Shown here one piece after another: positions 1 through 10,820 of a stretch of DNA of 64,000 nucleotides. This DNA is from Ornithodoros turicata (taxonomy: Eukaryota > Arthropoda > Arachnida > Ixodida > Argasidae). The stretch spans positions 32,534,213 to 32,598,212 of the forward strand of contig NC_088202.1 in the NCBI RefSeq assembly GCF_037126465.1, written 5' to 3'. The position numbers and the translations under genes are program-made. Within the stretch, counting starts at the first letter, position 1. Each line of letters begins with the position of its first letter. A model generated the notes under the pieces. It made no database searches, was not told the origin of the DNA, and saw only the letters and a program-made list of their open reading frames with translations.

Positions 1-291
1 CAACGTGGTTATGTCTGAGCTTGCACTGGTAACTGGAGGTCAGCGTATTCATTGAGAACTTTTGACTTAGTACAGAGTCGCCGATTGAGTTTTCGACCTC
101 TATGGGAACCACAAAGGCGTCCGAATAATTGAGCAGTCCGAAAAAGCTAATTGCATCAGAAACACCTGTATTCACTCATTTATTCTCGCATTGAGAAACA
201 ATCAAACAACAAAAAAGTCAATTTGTTGCTCCCGTGCGTTCTTCAGCTTTTATACGGGTCTGATTGTATTTCGTATACGTTCGTAGCTTCA
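1..291. other. unassigned flank
   Basis: Nothing is recognised here. The longest open stretch on either strand is about 100 codons and has no family resemblance. The degraded Tigger copy begins immediately to the right. Confidence 0.5.
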
Positions 292-1290
292 CTATGCACA
301 GACGTGAACAAGTTTCATGTTCGAAGGCACCACCACATCAGACTGTGGAGCCGCGTCCTCCTCCTCTGGTTCCGAATCACTGTTATATCCGTCGCACACC
401 CCACAAATGATGTCATCTGTGAGTTCAGTGCACGCTGCCACTGCACCGTCCATGCCCATGAACTTCTCAAATGTCACTGAAGTGTGTCTCTCACCGCTGC
501 CGTTGCGCAACTCCATCAACATGTCCTCCGCGTCGGTAGCTAGGACGTCGGACACGGGGTAGCAGCTTGTGAAAGCTCCCTCATTGTGAACGACGAACCC
601 TGCATGTCGGAAGCAGTCCCCGACTGTCTGCAGTATTACCGCTTTCCATGCCTCCGACTGCATACTCATGGCTGACAAAGTCACTGAATACGTATTTCCG
701 CTGTCAATACATAGAAGCGTACGGCTCATCTACCATATGTTTTATTTCACTTTGAGGTGCTGGATCACCCTTGGTCCAGTGATTGGATGATACTGGTCGT
801 GTTTAACGGAAGGAATTCCAGCTTGATTGACGGCAGATTGGGTACGAGCCCTTGCTGTTGTCGACGAAAAGCAAAACTGCTCGCTTCTCGTGTTGAAACT
901 TTCGGTCCAGCCTTCGTATGTAGTTCTCGAACAGCTGTTGCATAAGCCATGCTTTTCTATTTGTGTCGTACCACACTGGCAACAATTTGGTGCCTCTGAA
1001 ACACCTGGGATTGTTCGGTTTTCCTATCACGAGCATCGGAAACTTCTCAGTGCCCTACATGTTGCTCCAGACAATGACAGTTACTCTTTTTTTGCTGTGC
1101 TTTCTCTCATGGCAAGCTTCACCAGAGAAAGCGAGGATCTTGTCTGGCATCATTTTATAAAATAAGCCGGTCATGTCACAGTTCTAAACGTTGTCTGGTG
1201 AGTACTGCTGCAACAGTGGCTGCAGTCTGTCACTGTAGTTTTCCACAATCGTCATATCGACAGTGCCGCTTTCCCCGCACATTTTTTTAA
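292..1290 (-). pseudogene. Tigger/pogo-like (CENP-B/jerky DDE) transposase remnant, copy 1
   Basis: This is a decayed DDE transposase of the Tigger/pogo superfamily, which moves DNA by cut-and-paste at TA sites. Reading right to left, the protein starts at a CGESGTVD block and continues through QYSPDNV, TGLFYKMMPDK, RVTV, LVIGKPNNPRCF, then the second catalytic Asp in LLFVDN and the third in SLDQG. It ends in a C-terminal tail with TDDIICGVCDG followed by an acidic run. The parts lie in different frames, with stops near 1050 and 1175, so at least three disruptions separate the blocks. The CENP-B-type DNA-binding half is missing upstream of ~1290. No terminal inverted repeat (TIR) was found at either end. 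Family assignment is confident, and function is clearly lost. Confidence 0.8.
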
Positions 1291-1567
1291 GAGTGATGCT
1301 ATGCGCGTGACATCATGTGCTGGAAACCGGAAGTGGCTATATGCACGATGTGCTTGTGGCGCCATCTCTGTGCTTTCGCTTCAAACTTTTTGCTTTTTCC
1401 ATCCTTCGTTTCCTCCCTTCCCGGACTCCACTGCCCTCCCAACACATACGTGTGTGCACGACTTCACATGCGCCTAGGTCCACCTGAAGTCATGAAGTCA
1501 GAGACAACTGTGAGGAAGCAGGAGGGCTGGTGGTTAAGATTTTTGTGGGGCTGTCTTTGATAATGAA
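1291..1567. other. unassigned spacer between Tigger copies
   Basis: An 81-codon open stretch on the + strand (1315-1560) has no recognisable family motif. I see no transposon ends. Confidence 0.4.
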
Positions 1568-1665
1568 AAAATGGCTAAGAAGCAAGCGAGCTGGTGAAGA
1601 TGATGTATAACGTAAAAACCCCGAGACTAGGGAACACGAAGGGGCAGGCACAACACGAACTCTCA
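1568..1665 (-). repeat. SINE-tail-like fragment
   Basis: The sequence GCTAAGAAGCAAGCGAGCTGG is close to the reverse complement of the 3' tail of the tRNA-type SINE near 49.3 kb. The same AGCAAGCGAGCTGGTG block recurs at 3288-3304, also followed by a segment containing AACCCCGAGAC. It is therefore a dispersed repeat module present at least three times in the window. Confidence 0.5.
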
Positions 1666-1704
1666 AACACAGATGAAAATTTTAGTTCACATACGAGAAA
1701 TATA

Positions 1705-2935
1705 CAGTAGAACCTCGTTAATTCGAAGCCGCCCGGACTACGAATAAATTTGGAATTAAGCGGGTATTTGAATTAAGCAAATTCAACACGTGACTGAACA
1801 GAATGCCGCTTATTACACAATCGCTTATCTTTGTTTGTCGCTTGCAGTAATTACTGTCAGCCGCCACCGCTCGTTCCAAAGCGGCCACTAAGTCCATCAG
1901 AGCGCTGCTCGCACCGCTGGCTTCTATAAAGTTCCGCACGACAGTGAGAGCTCCAAACACCTCCAAAAGCGACGGCACGCGGGGTGATTCGTCGTCTCCG
2001 CCATCGTCACTCCGAGAGGCTCTGCTCGGATCGGCAGCCGTCAGGCTGGAGTCTTCTTCCACGGACGATGCGCACGGCTGTTCCCCTTCGTCAATTCTCG
2101 CGTAATCTTCAAAAGAGCTGACGAGCTCCTCAGAATCCGCGGCACCCACAGGGACTTGCAGTGTTGTCCGTTGCTGCTGCCTCACGCGTTCCATCTCATC
2201 CACGTCGTCTTCCTCGTTGTTCCCCTTTGCTGCCATCACAGTCAGTTACGGACTGATCCAGGTAGAAACCAGCATGCTGAAAGCACTGCTTGATGACGTT
2301 AGGGTTCAGCTGCTTCCATGCGTATGCCATGAGTGAAATTGGGCCGAGCACGTCGATATCGTACTCCTTTCCGTTTTCGTAGCAATGGAGGATCCTTCTC
2401 AAGAGGTGGCTTCTGTAAATCTTCCGTGGTTGCAAGACGATGCCCTGATCCATTGGTTGAGAAACTGCTGTGGTGTTCGGTGGAAGGAACACTATCTTGA
2501 TCGCCTGGAGGTTTTGGATTGCACCGTGGGCAGAACAGTTGTCCACAACAAAGACTATGTGTTGACCTTTTGCGCTCAGCTTCTTGTCCAGCAACCTCAC
2601 GTACTCTTCAAAATGTTGTGCGGTTACCCAGGCGTTGGAGTTGCTTCGATAGATCCTCTTGTGTCGACGGCAGGCGGGCGTTTTTGAAACACCTTGGATT
2701 TGCGTACTTCCCAATGATTAAAAGTCGGAGCTTCTCAGAACCAGATGCTTTGGCACCAAACAAAACTGAAATTCTGTCGATTTTTCTGCTTCCTCCCGGT
2801 AGGTTTTTGGTCATCGCTGTGAACGTTCGGTCTGGTATCATCTTGTAAAAAAGGTCCGATTCGTCCAGGTCAAAGATGTCGTCTGGGGAGTAACCATGTA
2901 GAAGTTGCTGAAGCTGAAGCGAAATGCCGTTCTTC
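1705..2935 (-). pseudogene. Tigger/pogo-like transposase, copy 2, with one TIR
   Basis: This is the DDE half of a Tigger transposase. All three catalytic Asp positions are still visible: DLDESDLFYKM, then VVDNCSAHG, then QPMDQGIV. The linking blocks MTKNLPGGSRK and LLIIGKYANPRCFKN are also present. After a frameshift near 2235 the protein ends with an acidic region and a CKRQTKISD block, which is typical of Tigger C-termini. The left end has a Tigger-type terminal repeat starting CAGTAGAACCTCG at 1705, next to a TA (1703-1704). There are about two frameshifts (near 2235 and 2690). On the other side the N-terminal DNA-binding half is absent and piggyBac coding sequence replaces it in the same reading frame. 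Confidence 0.85.
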
Positions 2936-3598
2936 TGGGTGGAATAGAGATTCGTCTTATAACACAGAATTTCTATCGTCTGTTCATCGAAGAAAGTTCT
3001 GAAATATTCGTACGGGCTAAGAATGTCATCAGGCGGATCTGGTAGCTGTCCTTTCCATGGCTGTGTCCTGGATAGAGAAATCATTTTTCTTCCATGTCCT
3101 TGCAGCCTTTTTCAGCGGTACTTTACGGGGCCTTTGTGGTGGACGCTGTCGACAGGGTCACAAGATGAAGATTCGCCAATATCATTCTCTGTCCACTCTT
3201 CGTCAACTTCTTGGCCATGAAGATCCCTTACAATTTCAAAAGGACAGAGTTCAGCAAACATTCTATCCTCGAAAGGAAAGTTAGGTAGCAAGCGAGCTGG
3301 TGGTGACGATCCATGACTTGAAAACCCGAGACGAAGTAGGGACGATAACAGACAAACACAAACACGGTCTCAAGCTCAGCTCAAACTGAGCTGAGTTTGA
3401 AACCGTGTATGTGTTTGTCTGTTATCGGCCCTACCTCGTCTCGGGTTTTCAAGTCATGGTTCTATCCTCCCTTGGATCACAATCCGGATCATCCGGATCG
3501 CTGTCAAAGTTAACTTGCGATATTTCACCGTCCGGCAGAAAAGGGATCTCAAGGATCTTGTTGTCCGTGAGTGCCTTTTTGGACGATGTAATGCTCAT
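2936..3598 (-). pseudogene. piggyBac (PGBD-like) transposase N-terminus, interrupted
   Basis: This is the N-terminal part of a piggyBac-family transposase. A plausible ATG at 3598 opens MSITSSKKALTDNK, followed by an acidic stretch (DSDPDDPDCDP) usual for this family. After the insertion at 3271-3469 come MFAELCPFEIVRD, KKAARTWKKNDF, and then, after a frameshift near 3075, PWKGQLPDPP, YEYFRTFFDEQ and TNLYSTQKNG. These match the start of the piggyBac DDE domain in order. The frame then runs straight into Tigger sequence at about 2935 without a stop. The catalytic part of piggyBac is missing. Confidence in the family is high. Whether the fusion was ever expressed is unknown. Confidence 0.75.
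3271..3459. mobile_element. foldback element with 10-bp target-site duplication
   Basis: The insert is flanked by TTCTATCCTC at 3261-3270 and again at 3460-3469. Inside, 3311-3459 is a near-perfect hairpin: arms beginning CCATGACTTGAAAACCCGAG face each other across a short AGCTCAGC centre. The left side carries the AGCAAGCGAGCTGGTG SINE-tail module. Removing the insert plus one TSD copy rejoins the acidic N-terminus of the piggyBac ORF in frame, which confirms the boundaries. A 10-bp TSD is longer than most DNA transposons make. Confidence 0.8.
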
Positions 3599-4130
3599 CT
3601 AGATAGATGTGAAGCAGTATGTCAGTGGCCTGGTAACTATTCACGCATAAATATGTGTCGAAGTAACGGCAGGAAATTTTCGGAAAAGAAACAGCGGTGT
3701 GCGGTCTATTGAAAAACAAATGTATACTTTGTCTGTGAAGTCACATACTAAAATACCCATAGACTCCCGACGTTGCTCATAGTATTTTCCCCGCGGACTA
3801 CATAATATCTCTGAAGTGTCAGTCAAATTTTGCACTGTCACCCAATTGCCTAGGTCAGAATCTCTTGTTTTTATTCACTCGATCGCAGGAGTATCAAATA
3901 CCGGCCACGAAACATGGCGATTTGCTTACCTTGGTGAATCGCTTTCAAGATGGGCGCAAAAACTGCAGAGTCACGTGGTTTAAATGCCTACGCGGGCAAG
4001 TGCTGCCATCTCTCCTTCGTTTCATGTGGTTCAAATCGTTGCTCCTGAGCAACATGGGGCATTTAGTACACTGTGTCACCCACTTGGGTGGAGAAAAAAA
4101 TTATATTTTGGAGCATTGCTCCACAGCAAC
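3599..4130. other. unassigned stretch
   Basis: No gene or element end is recognised. A 100-codon + strand open stretch (3865-4167) overlaps the 3' edge of the next Tigger fragment on the opposite strand and has no motif. Confidence 0.4.
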
Positions 4131-4520
4131 GCTGGACATCAAACGGCAATCTTGTAGAAGTGGCTGAAGTGCATGTACCCTCCAATTGTGGACCACTTCC
4201 CTGTCCACACTGCCGCTTTCGCCACATACCTTGAGGTCAGGTTATTACGAGCCTTGAACCGAAAAAACCATCCGTTGCTGCAGTTGAACCCTTCGCATCC
4301 AAGCCTGTTGGCAAGGTCACGTGCTTTGTCCCTCAGGATAGTTCGCAGCTGTCATCCGATTGAGCCATGCACCTAGGGCTGACTCCAGTTCTGGAAAGGT
4401 CGAAGTCTGAGCACGTGAATGTTTGGCGAGTAAGTCTTGCTGTACTCACTGATGATTTTTCCGCTGTTCTTCAAGATGGTCGAAAGGGTGGAAGGCGGTA
4501 TGCCGAACTGTATGTCTGAT
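4131..4520 (-). pseudogene. Tigger N-terminal DNA-binding region (CENP-B type), copy 3
   Basis: Read on the minus strand, the fragment gives FGIPPSTLSTILKN (the helix-turn-helix of the CENP-B N-terminal domain), then ILRDKARDLANRLG and NGWFFRFKARN (the second, CENPB/HTH_Tnp_Tc5-type domain). It ends at a frameshifted GESGSVD-like block. This is exactly the half that copies 1 and 2 lack, but it overlaps them at the GESG block, so it comes from a different insertion. One stop and one or two frameshifts are present. No TIR is found. Confidence 0.7.
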
Positions 4521-5544
4521 ATGCTTATAGCTGTAACCTACAGTGTGCATTAGATAATAGGCATGCAGGTTGCTAACAACACTGAAAATGTTTTCTTGAT
4601 CCTATTTTATTGATCTTGATTAGGCTATGTATCTTGATCTAAGCTAACACGCCTTCTCAGCGACTTCCAGGGTGCGTCATCTGAAGGGACAATCCAGCCA
4701 CTCTCTCTCACTCATCCTCCTTTTCACTCTTACATTTTTGCTCACTCATACACACATTCACACGACGGGGTCGACCCCGTCAGCAGCAACCACTGTTGTA
4801 AGCACAACAATTGTTGTATGTCGTGCCCTTTGCGCTCACGATGTCGCGGGTAGTCAACTTCCACCATATTTCGATGCGCAAGTATGAGGACGACTCAAAA
4901 AGAGTCTTAATCATAATATAAGTGATACAGTAATCGTAATACAAGTCCTGACACCGGGATATGCAGAAACAGAAAAAGAGAAGACAATGTTGCTAGGAAA
5001 AGCACAAAACACCTCCGAGAATAGGACAAGTGCCGGAGACAAGTTTACTGGCATTTATAGATATGTACACAGACATACAGATAAGTTGGAGGGAATGAAT
5101 GTATACAGATGGAGATGGGGGCATAAGCAACAATGGTGGCACATACCACTAAGATATAAATCATACAAGATCTAAAAACATTTACACGCCTATAAATAAG
5201 AAGCATTCAATACATATGGTCAGTGCAATGTATGTTACTTCTGAAATTTAGGAAAATAGCATGCAATGCAACACACATATACACATCTACAAATGATGAG
5301 TAATTATCATATAGAGGTGTAAATATGCTTCAGGATGGTAATGGAGTGGATGTTGAGTAACATGAGTGACCTGGCAAGGTGCTATCCACAGCTTGAAGCA
5401 GTACAGCGTTCTTCCACAAGGATCAGAGCCTTGAAGATGTTGCAAAGTATTAGTTGCGGCTTAACAGCAGGCATACACAGAAACGTATCAGTGTTGTTTG
5501 CAGAAACAGCTAACTGAGGTTGAGAAAAGGGCGTCCGGAGAAAT
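4521..5544. other. unassigned stretch
   Basis: AT-rich, with only short open frames (60-70 codons) and no family motif. CTCACTCATACACACATTC is a low-complexity patch near 4740. Confidence 0.4.
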
Positions 5545-6118
5545 CGGAGAAAAGGGCGTCCGGGATTATCGTATCTCAAAACACTGCTTGACTAAACATG
5601 TCTACATGACCATGAAACCGAAAGGGGATTAACTTGTACATATAGGGTTTCCTTGCAATTCCAAACTTCACAATGATTTGTGAGATGCAATTACGAAAAT
5701 CAACAGAGAACAACACAAATTTCTTGGGTAAGTTCCCACATTGCGCAGTTCAGTAAATGCAATCAGTTACACTTATAAGTACCAACAATTTGTCACAGCT
5801 ATCTCAATGTAGTTGGAGGCAACAACACGGTTCAGTTGGAGGAGGTAGCAACACGTTGATAAAAGGGCAGGATATCGTATCTCAAAACAGTACTTAATTA
5901 AACATGTTTACATCAGCATCAAACCAAAGGTGGATTAACATGCCATATGGTTTTCTGGCAATCCCGAACTGTACAGAGATTTGTTAGATGAAATTAGGAA
6001 AGTGAACAAAGGATAACAGCTACTTCTTGAGTAAGTTTTCAGAGTACACCATTAAGTAAATTAATATAATCAACTACACTCATAAGTACAAACAATTTAT
6101 CACAATTATGTCAATCCA
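5545..6118. repeat. diverged tandem duplication, unit ~306 bp
   Basis: Two copies of the same unit lie head to tail. Both start with AAAAGGGC followed by ATCGTATCTCAAAACA (5570 and 5876) and run through matching blocks including GGATTAACNTG, GAACAACAC/GGATAACAG and CAACAATTTRTCACA. The copies differ by many substitutions and small indels. Neither contains a recognisable ORF. It looks like an old local duplication or two units of a decayed satellite. Confidence 0.75.
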
Positions 6119-6863
6119 CTTCTGAAGGAGGGCAGTTAGAGGTACCTGAGGAGAACCCAGAGCAGAAATGCTACTTGTAACCTCTGGCCTCCCTTCGTTG
6201 ACAGTCATGCGCAACCTTGAGGATGCCTGAAGCTTTGGGACACGCCTATGGCGAGGGAGTCGCCTGTATTCCTCTATCCAAAATGGACTTTGAGACATTT
6301 CCCACGTGAGGAGTTCACCCGAACCACTCTACCAGCTACAGGGATTCTAGGCGTCCCCAGGCAAGGGAGTTGCCGTTATTCCTCTGTCCTTAGACTTTGG
6401 GATACGCTCTAGACGAAATAGTTGTTTATCCTCCTGGTTCAGGCAATGTCAGGGGTTTAGCTGTGTTTCTATGGTAGCTCAGGTACTGCACTCTGGCTGA
6501 CTAAGCATATCTTTGGGACCTGTATGCCGTACAAGGTATGTATAATTTCTGAGCCTTCCTGACTGCAGCACTTTGCTTGCTAGTGGCTTCCTTCAAAAGC
6601 TTCTGGTTTTGAAGACACAGGTTCTGTACTAGCCTCAGACGGCAGAACATTGACACAAACCGATCCCTACATTGCGTGCTGCAGAATGCAGTGCTAAAGG
6701 TGTTGTCACTTAAGTGTCCAGTCAGCAATTTCAATACACCTTTGAGCTGTAGAACCTTGGTGATACACATCAAAGAGAGTTCCTTCAGTCCTACAACAAA
6801 CTCAGACAGTTTCCAGAGGACAACGTGACCCCTGCGAAAAGTTCCCCAGAAATATCTTCAGCC
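6119..6863. other. unassigned stretch, possibly the tail of the P-like element
   Basis: A 90-codon minus-strand frame (6501-6773) follows the P-like transposase in the same orientation and could be its degraded C-terminal part, but I cannot match it. GGCRAGGGAGTYGCC repeats at about 6250 and 6362. Confidence 0.3.
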
Positions 6864-8285
6864 CTAAAATGAACAAGGAACTGGTTGTGAGACTGGATGC
6901 TTTGGTTTTCCGAAATCAAGGTATGGGAGCAGGTGGCACCTGACGATCTCGTGAGGAAAAACGTGAGCAAGACGTTCAGCTATGTAGTAGCGAACGTTGT
7001 CTTGTACTATTCTCTGATCGTGACTGAGCTGCTCCACAGTCCCAGAGCCTACATAACTGAGCCACTCTGTATCCAGCAGTTCATGCTCAGTGTCCTCAGC
7101 AGATGAGACCAGCACGCCCTCAGCTCAGCCAGAAGAGCAGATCTATCAGCCTCACAATTAGACTGCCCAGAGTGCTTGATATTCAAGCTGACCAGTTAGG
7201 ATGTATTTGAGGCCACTCACGAATTGAAATACATTTGGAGTTTCGTTGCAACCATGCTGCTGCCTGCACATGCCAAAAGGTTTTCCAGTGCATCCTCATT
7301 TAGTCTACGTGTTAGAAAGTACCCAAACATGTGGCGCAGTTCTTCCCAAAGTGAAAGAACTGTTGCTATTGTAACCTGCCAGCCTCTTATTGTGTGAGGC
7401 TGACGGGTAGAGTCGAATTTCCACTGATGTATGGAAGCAAGATATGATTTCAAGAACTCCAATTGCTTCTTCAGTTTGTCTTCTTTATCCAGGCTTGGGT
7501 AAGCAGACAGTGCAAACCTGAATTTAGTGCACTCTGCCTGTGGCAGGGAAATGACTGAGCTCTTCACGATGTCAAATAGCTGATCCATGGCCTCACAAAA
7601 ATTTGCTGTGGAAGTGGCCTCACCTGGCAAGCAGCCGATGGATACAACAGCAAGAGTGGCAACAGATACAGAGTTGCTGAGTACCTGTGTGGCATACTTT
7701 ACTTTCATGTTTTCGAAAGGTGGTATGTAGATGTGGCGGTCAGTTAGCTTTGGCACTAGCCTCTGCTTCAGAAAGTGACAGCTCATAGAGCTGCTGAATG
7801 TGCTGACATTTGATAGTGTCATCTCCAGATTTTAGAGCACCATGTCTTAAGTTGTTCCTCGTCGTTCCTCGTTCCATGTACTTAATTAGGTGGGGGACAT
7901 CAAACAAAAAAAATATATCTTTTGATCTCCAGCGGTGAAAAATGGATGGTCGGGCGTTGCCCCCAGCTGCTTTGAGATAGTGACGTTGCTGCTGGCCTGG
8001 TCTCACACTGCACCTTTCACCATGATCCCATTTGATCTTAATTGCTCAATCGGCTGCAGAATGAGCTGCTGTAAGGGGTCTGCGTCCACCATAGTTTTAG
8101 CAATCATGAATGGCACAGGCTGAGTCCACAACAGTGAAAGGCTCGGGAAAACGACAAGTGCAGTGCTAGCAACGTCGGGTGACCTCCCATTTCCGCAGTC
8201 AGAAAACCGATGGACAATGTTCTTTGAATCGTAATATAGATTTCTCTTCAATGAAACGTCATCGAAGAGCATCCTTCTATGACCT
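6864..8285 (-). pseudogene. P-element / THAP9-like transposase remnant
   Basis: This is a degraded P-element family transposase. From the N-terminal side the blocks are LFDDVSLKRNLYYD (start of the RNase H-like fold), a WTQPVPFMIAKT strand, FFLFDVPHLIKYMERG (the DVPHLIK of the GTP-binding insertion) and LTDRHIYIPPFENMKVKYA. Then come GWQVTIATVLSLW and LTRRLNEDALENLLA, the last being the family's C-terminal hallmark. The pieces lie in three frames, and the THAP DNA-binding domain is not found upstream. P-type elements cut and paste using GTP as a cofactor. This copy cannot encode an active enzyme. The frame at 6864-7115 is probably the continuing C-terminus, less securely. Confidence 0.82.
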
Positions 8286-8822
8286 CAGCCGAGAGTTCAA
8301 TGTGTGAAGCCTCTTTAGGACACGAGACATTCTGGGCGTCTAATCTCGATGTACCTTGCTTCTGGACCTGTGTGGTGTTTGTCCTGCTGCTGTACAAGAA
8401 AATACAGGAAAAGTTAGTTTTAACTTATGTAGTACTATCAGGTATAGCTTATTAAGTTAAAGTTTTCCTGCTTACGTATTAGCTGTGCTAAAGGCTACTG
8501 AGCAACTTAATGCAAAAATACTTACCATGAATATGAGGTGTTTCTTGAAACCTTTCTGAATCAGGTGTCACAGAGGACGGTTGTGGTGGTGTCAAAGGTG
8601 CCTCAGCATCTACAGAACACAGCATATCATTGTTTTATTCATGATGGTATACAGTGCTGGCTCCACAGAAAAGCTTGTAGCTTTTTGTTTAACTCTGTAT
8701 GGATATTCTTAATGCTGTAAATCAGTAATGTTACAGAAGCACTACACGGGTTGCGGATAATGCACACAGACACAAATGTCAGTACTGTAGTGGCTGTATT
8801 GTAGTATGGTTTCTTGTGTTTA
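8286..8822. other. unassigned stretch between P-like and mariner-like remnants
   Basis: Nothing is recognised. No THAP-finger pattern could be seen, although this is where the N-terminus of the P-like transposase would be expected. Confidence 0.4.
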
Positions 8823-9679
8823 TTACGTAGGATCAAAACACACCGTGAACATCACAGGCGAAGGCATCATTTGGCAAACCCCATCCCACCATCTTCCGGG
8901 AAATATTTCCTTTGGCCCGTCCCTGACTTTTGCAGTAAAATGGGACGGGCCACCATCCTGCATGAAGATGCAGACGTCACTCTGCATATGAAAAGACTTC
9001 AGTTCTGGCAGGAACTCCCTTTTCAACATTTGTGGACAGTTGTCTCCCTAGACGGTGTCATCAAAGAAAAGGGGCTCCACAGTGCCTTCACACCACAGTC
9101 CGCACCATACTGTCGTCTTCACGACTGTAGTAGTCGCTCAGATACCCAGTTCGGGTTTGTGGGAGGTCCAGTAAAAACAGGTGTGTCTGTTGACGTTCAC
9201 GTGGAAAGTGGCCTCGTCGCTGAGCACTAGAAACTGCAAATGGGGTGTGTTGTCTTGCACGCATGACTGTTCACTAGTGCAGAACTGCACTCTCCGACTA
9301 GTCCTTCTCGTTCATTGCATGGAGCAGTTGAATCTTATGTGGTCAAAATGTGTAGGTTTTCAGTACTTTCCGCACTGTCGATGTGGTCACGCTGAAAAGG
9401 TTTGCAGCTCTCTTCGCGGACTTACGAGGAGCAACCTCAAAACAAACCCACAATGGCGTACTCGAGTTCGTCCGTGGCTACCAACTTTGGGTAGTCGTGC
9501 TGTTTGCTTTTCACGCTAATTTCTCCCACAAAGCAAGACCCCCACTTCTGGATTGTCCGCTTGCGCAGTGGACAGCAGCGGAATGTCTGGCGAAACCTTT
9601 TGCATACTTGTTTTATGCTCTGAAGTTTTATGTACCACAGAACAACTTGGGTACGCTGTTTGACGGTTAGATGGTACAT
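8823..9679 (-). pseudogene. mariner/Tc-type transposase with DUF4817-like N-terminus
   Basis: An ATG at 9679 opens MYHLTVKQRTQVVLWY, then VCKRFRQTF, the PLRKRTIQKW helix and KLVATDE, a helix-turn-helix of the DUF4817 type common in arthropod mariner relatives. Through frameshifts it continues with TTSTVRKVLKTY, a VLSDEATFHVN block around the first catalytic Asp, and FMQDGGPSHFTAKVRD / FPGRW around the second Asp. The segment with the third catalytic residue (SPDLTPLD in relatives) is missing, so the copy is truncated near 8850. Several frameshifts are present. The family is clear and the copy inactive. Confidence 0.75.
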
Positions 9680-10479
9680 GACAAGGGAGCAGTAAATAAA
9701 CTGAACCCACAAAAGCACAAGTAAAGGAGAACTGGCAAAAATATGTACAGTGATATAATAGTCAAATGGAATAATATGAATATGGGTAAGAAATGTAATA
9801 AAAACGTCAGGAGACCGGCCTCGAATGTAAATGCGGACAACCGAACAAATGGCTAGCCGACGATCGTCCACTTTACTGTAAAGCCAACACTGCGATTTGA
9901 CTAGGAAATACCATACTTATCACAAAATAGACAGAAAACCTTCCGATTAAATAAAATTACGCTTCCTAAGGCGCGAATCTCAGACTCCCCACAAGTGCAT
10001 AAGCATCCACGTTGAGATTTCATTTTGGTTTCTCCACTGGTGGTCGGTGGCACCCACAGTGGTGGCTGGGAACATCCGTGGAAAGACCACCATATTCACA
10101 TTAGTGCAGGCAATTTTTTTCAGGCAGGAGTTTTTCCACCCATATGGCAAACGGTCCATGCGAACTGCCACCGAGGAGCTGCGAGAGCTACATATTATTA
10201 GGATTTGGGTTCCATGGGAATTTGCTAATATCGTCTAGCCATGTGAAGAACCCAAATATGGATCTTGAAACCCTGCAGGATCAGGTGAGAAACATTCTCC
10301 AGTGAAAACTGGTCTTTGTGCCAACACGTCCACCATCCCGTGCCATCTCTCTTACTACACATGCACATACCAAGAAATGGAGAGGAAAAGTGAATAGGCA
10401 AACTGTCACATGACTCTTTTTACATCTGCTTTGTAACGAAAAAATAAATGAAATTCATGTGCTTAACATCTGACAAGTA
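9680..10479. other. unassigned stretch
   Basis: Only short frames are open and no element end is recognised. A 63-codon minus-strand frame at 9980-10171 has no motif I know. Confidence 0.4.
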
Positions 10480-10820
10480 GCTTCAGGTTCTCATGGGGGA
10501 ATCTGGTGGAATACCTTTATTTGTCAGGTAGAAGAAATTCTTGTATCCTCATCAGTTGCTTGACCATCAGTATCATCCAATCCTCTTTTTGATTGTTCTT
10601 TAATGACTATTATCATGTCATCGGCATATTTGTGTATTTTTACATTTTCCGGCATGGGTGTCTTCTATGTTTTCTCTTGGTACTTGTACCCACTCCCCTA
10701 TGTAATGTCGCGAGGACTCTTGGGGTGCCAAGGAATAAATATATTGATCACACTGCGCACTCAATGGTGAGCCTTGAGGGCCTCCTTTCTCGCAGTGGCA
10801 TCTTAGTCTTTAGTTAGTTA
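10480..10820 (-). pseudogene. reverse-transcriptase fragment (non-LTR type)
   Basis: On the minus strand a GGPQGSPLSA block (RT motif before the active site) is followed, after one frameshift, by KIHKYADDMIIVIKEQ, the YADD catalytic box with its usual spacing. Only this palm-domain core remains, about 110 codons. It is probably a LINE remnant. I cannot assign a clade from so short a piece. Confidence 0.6.
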
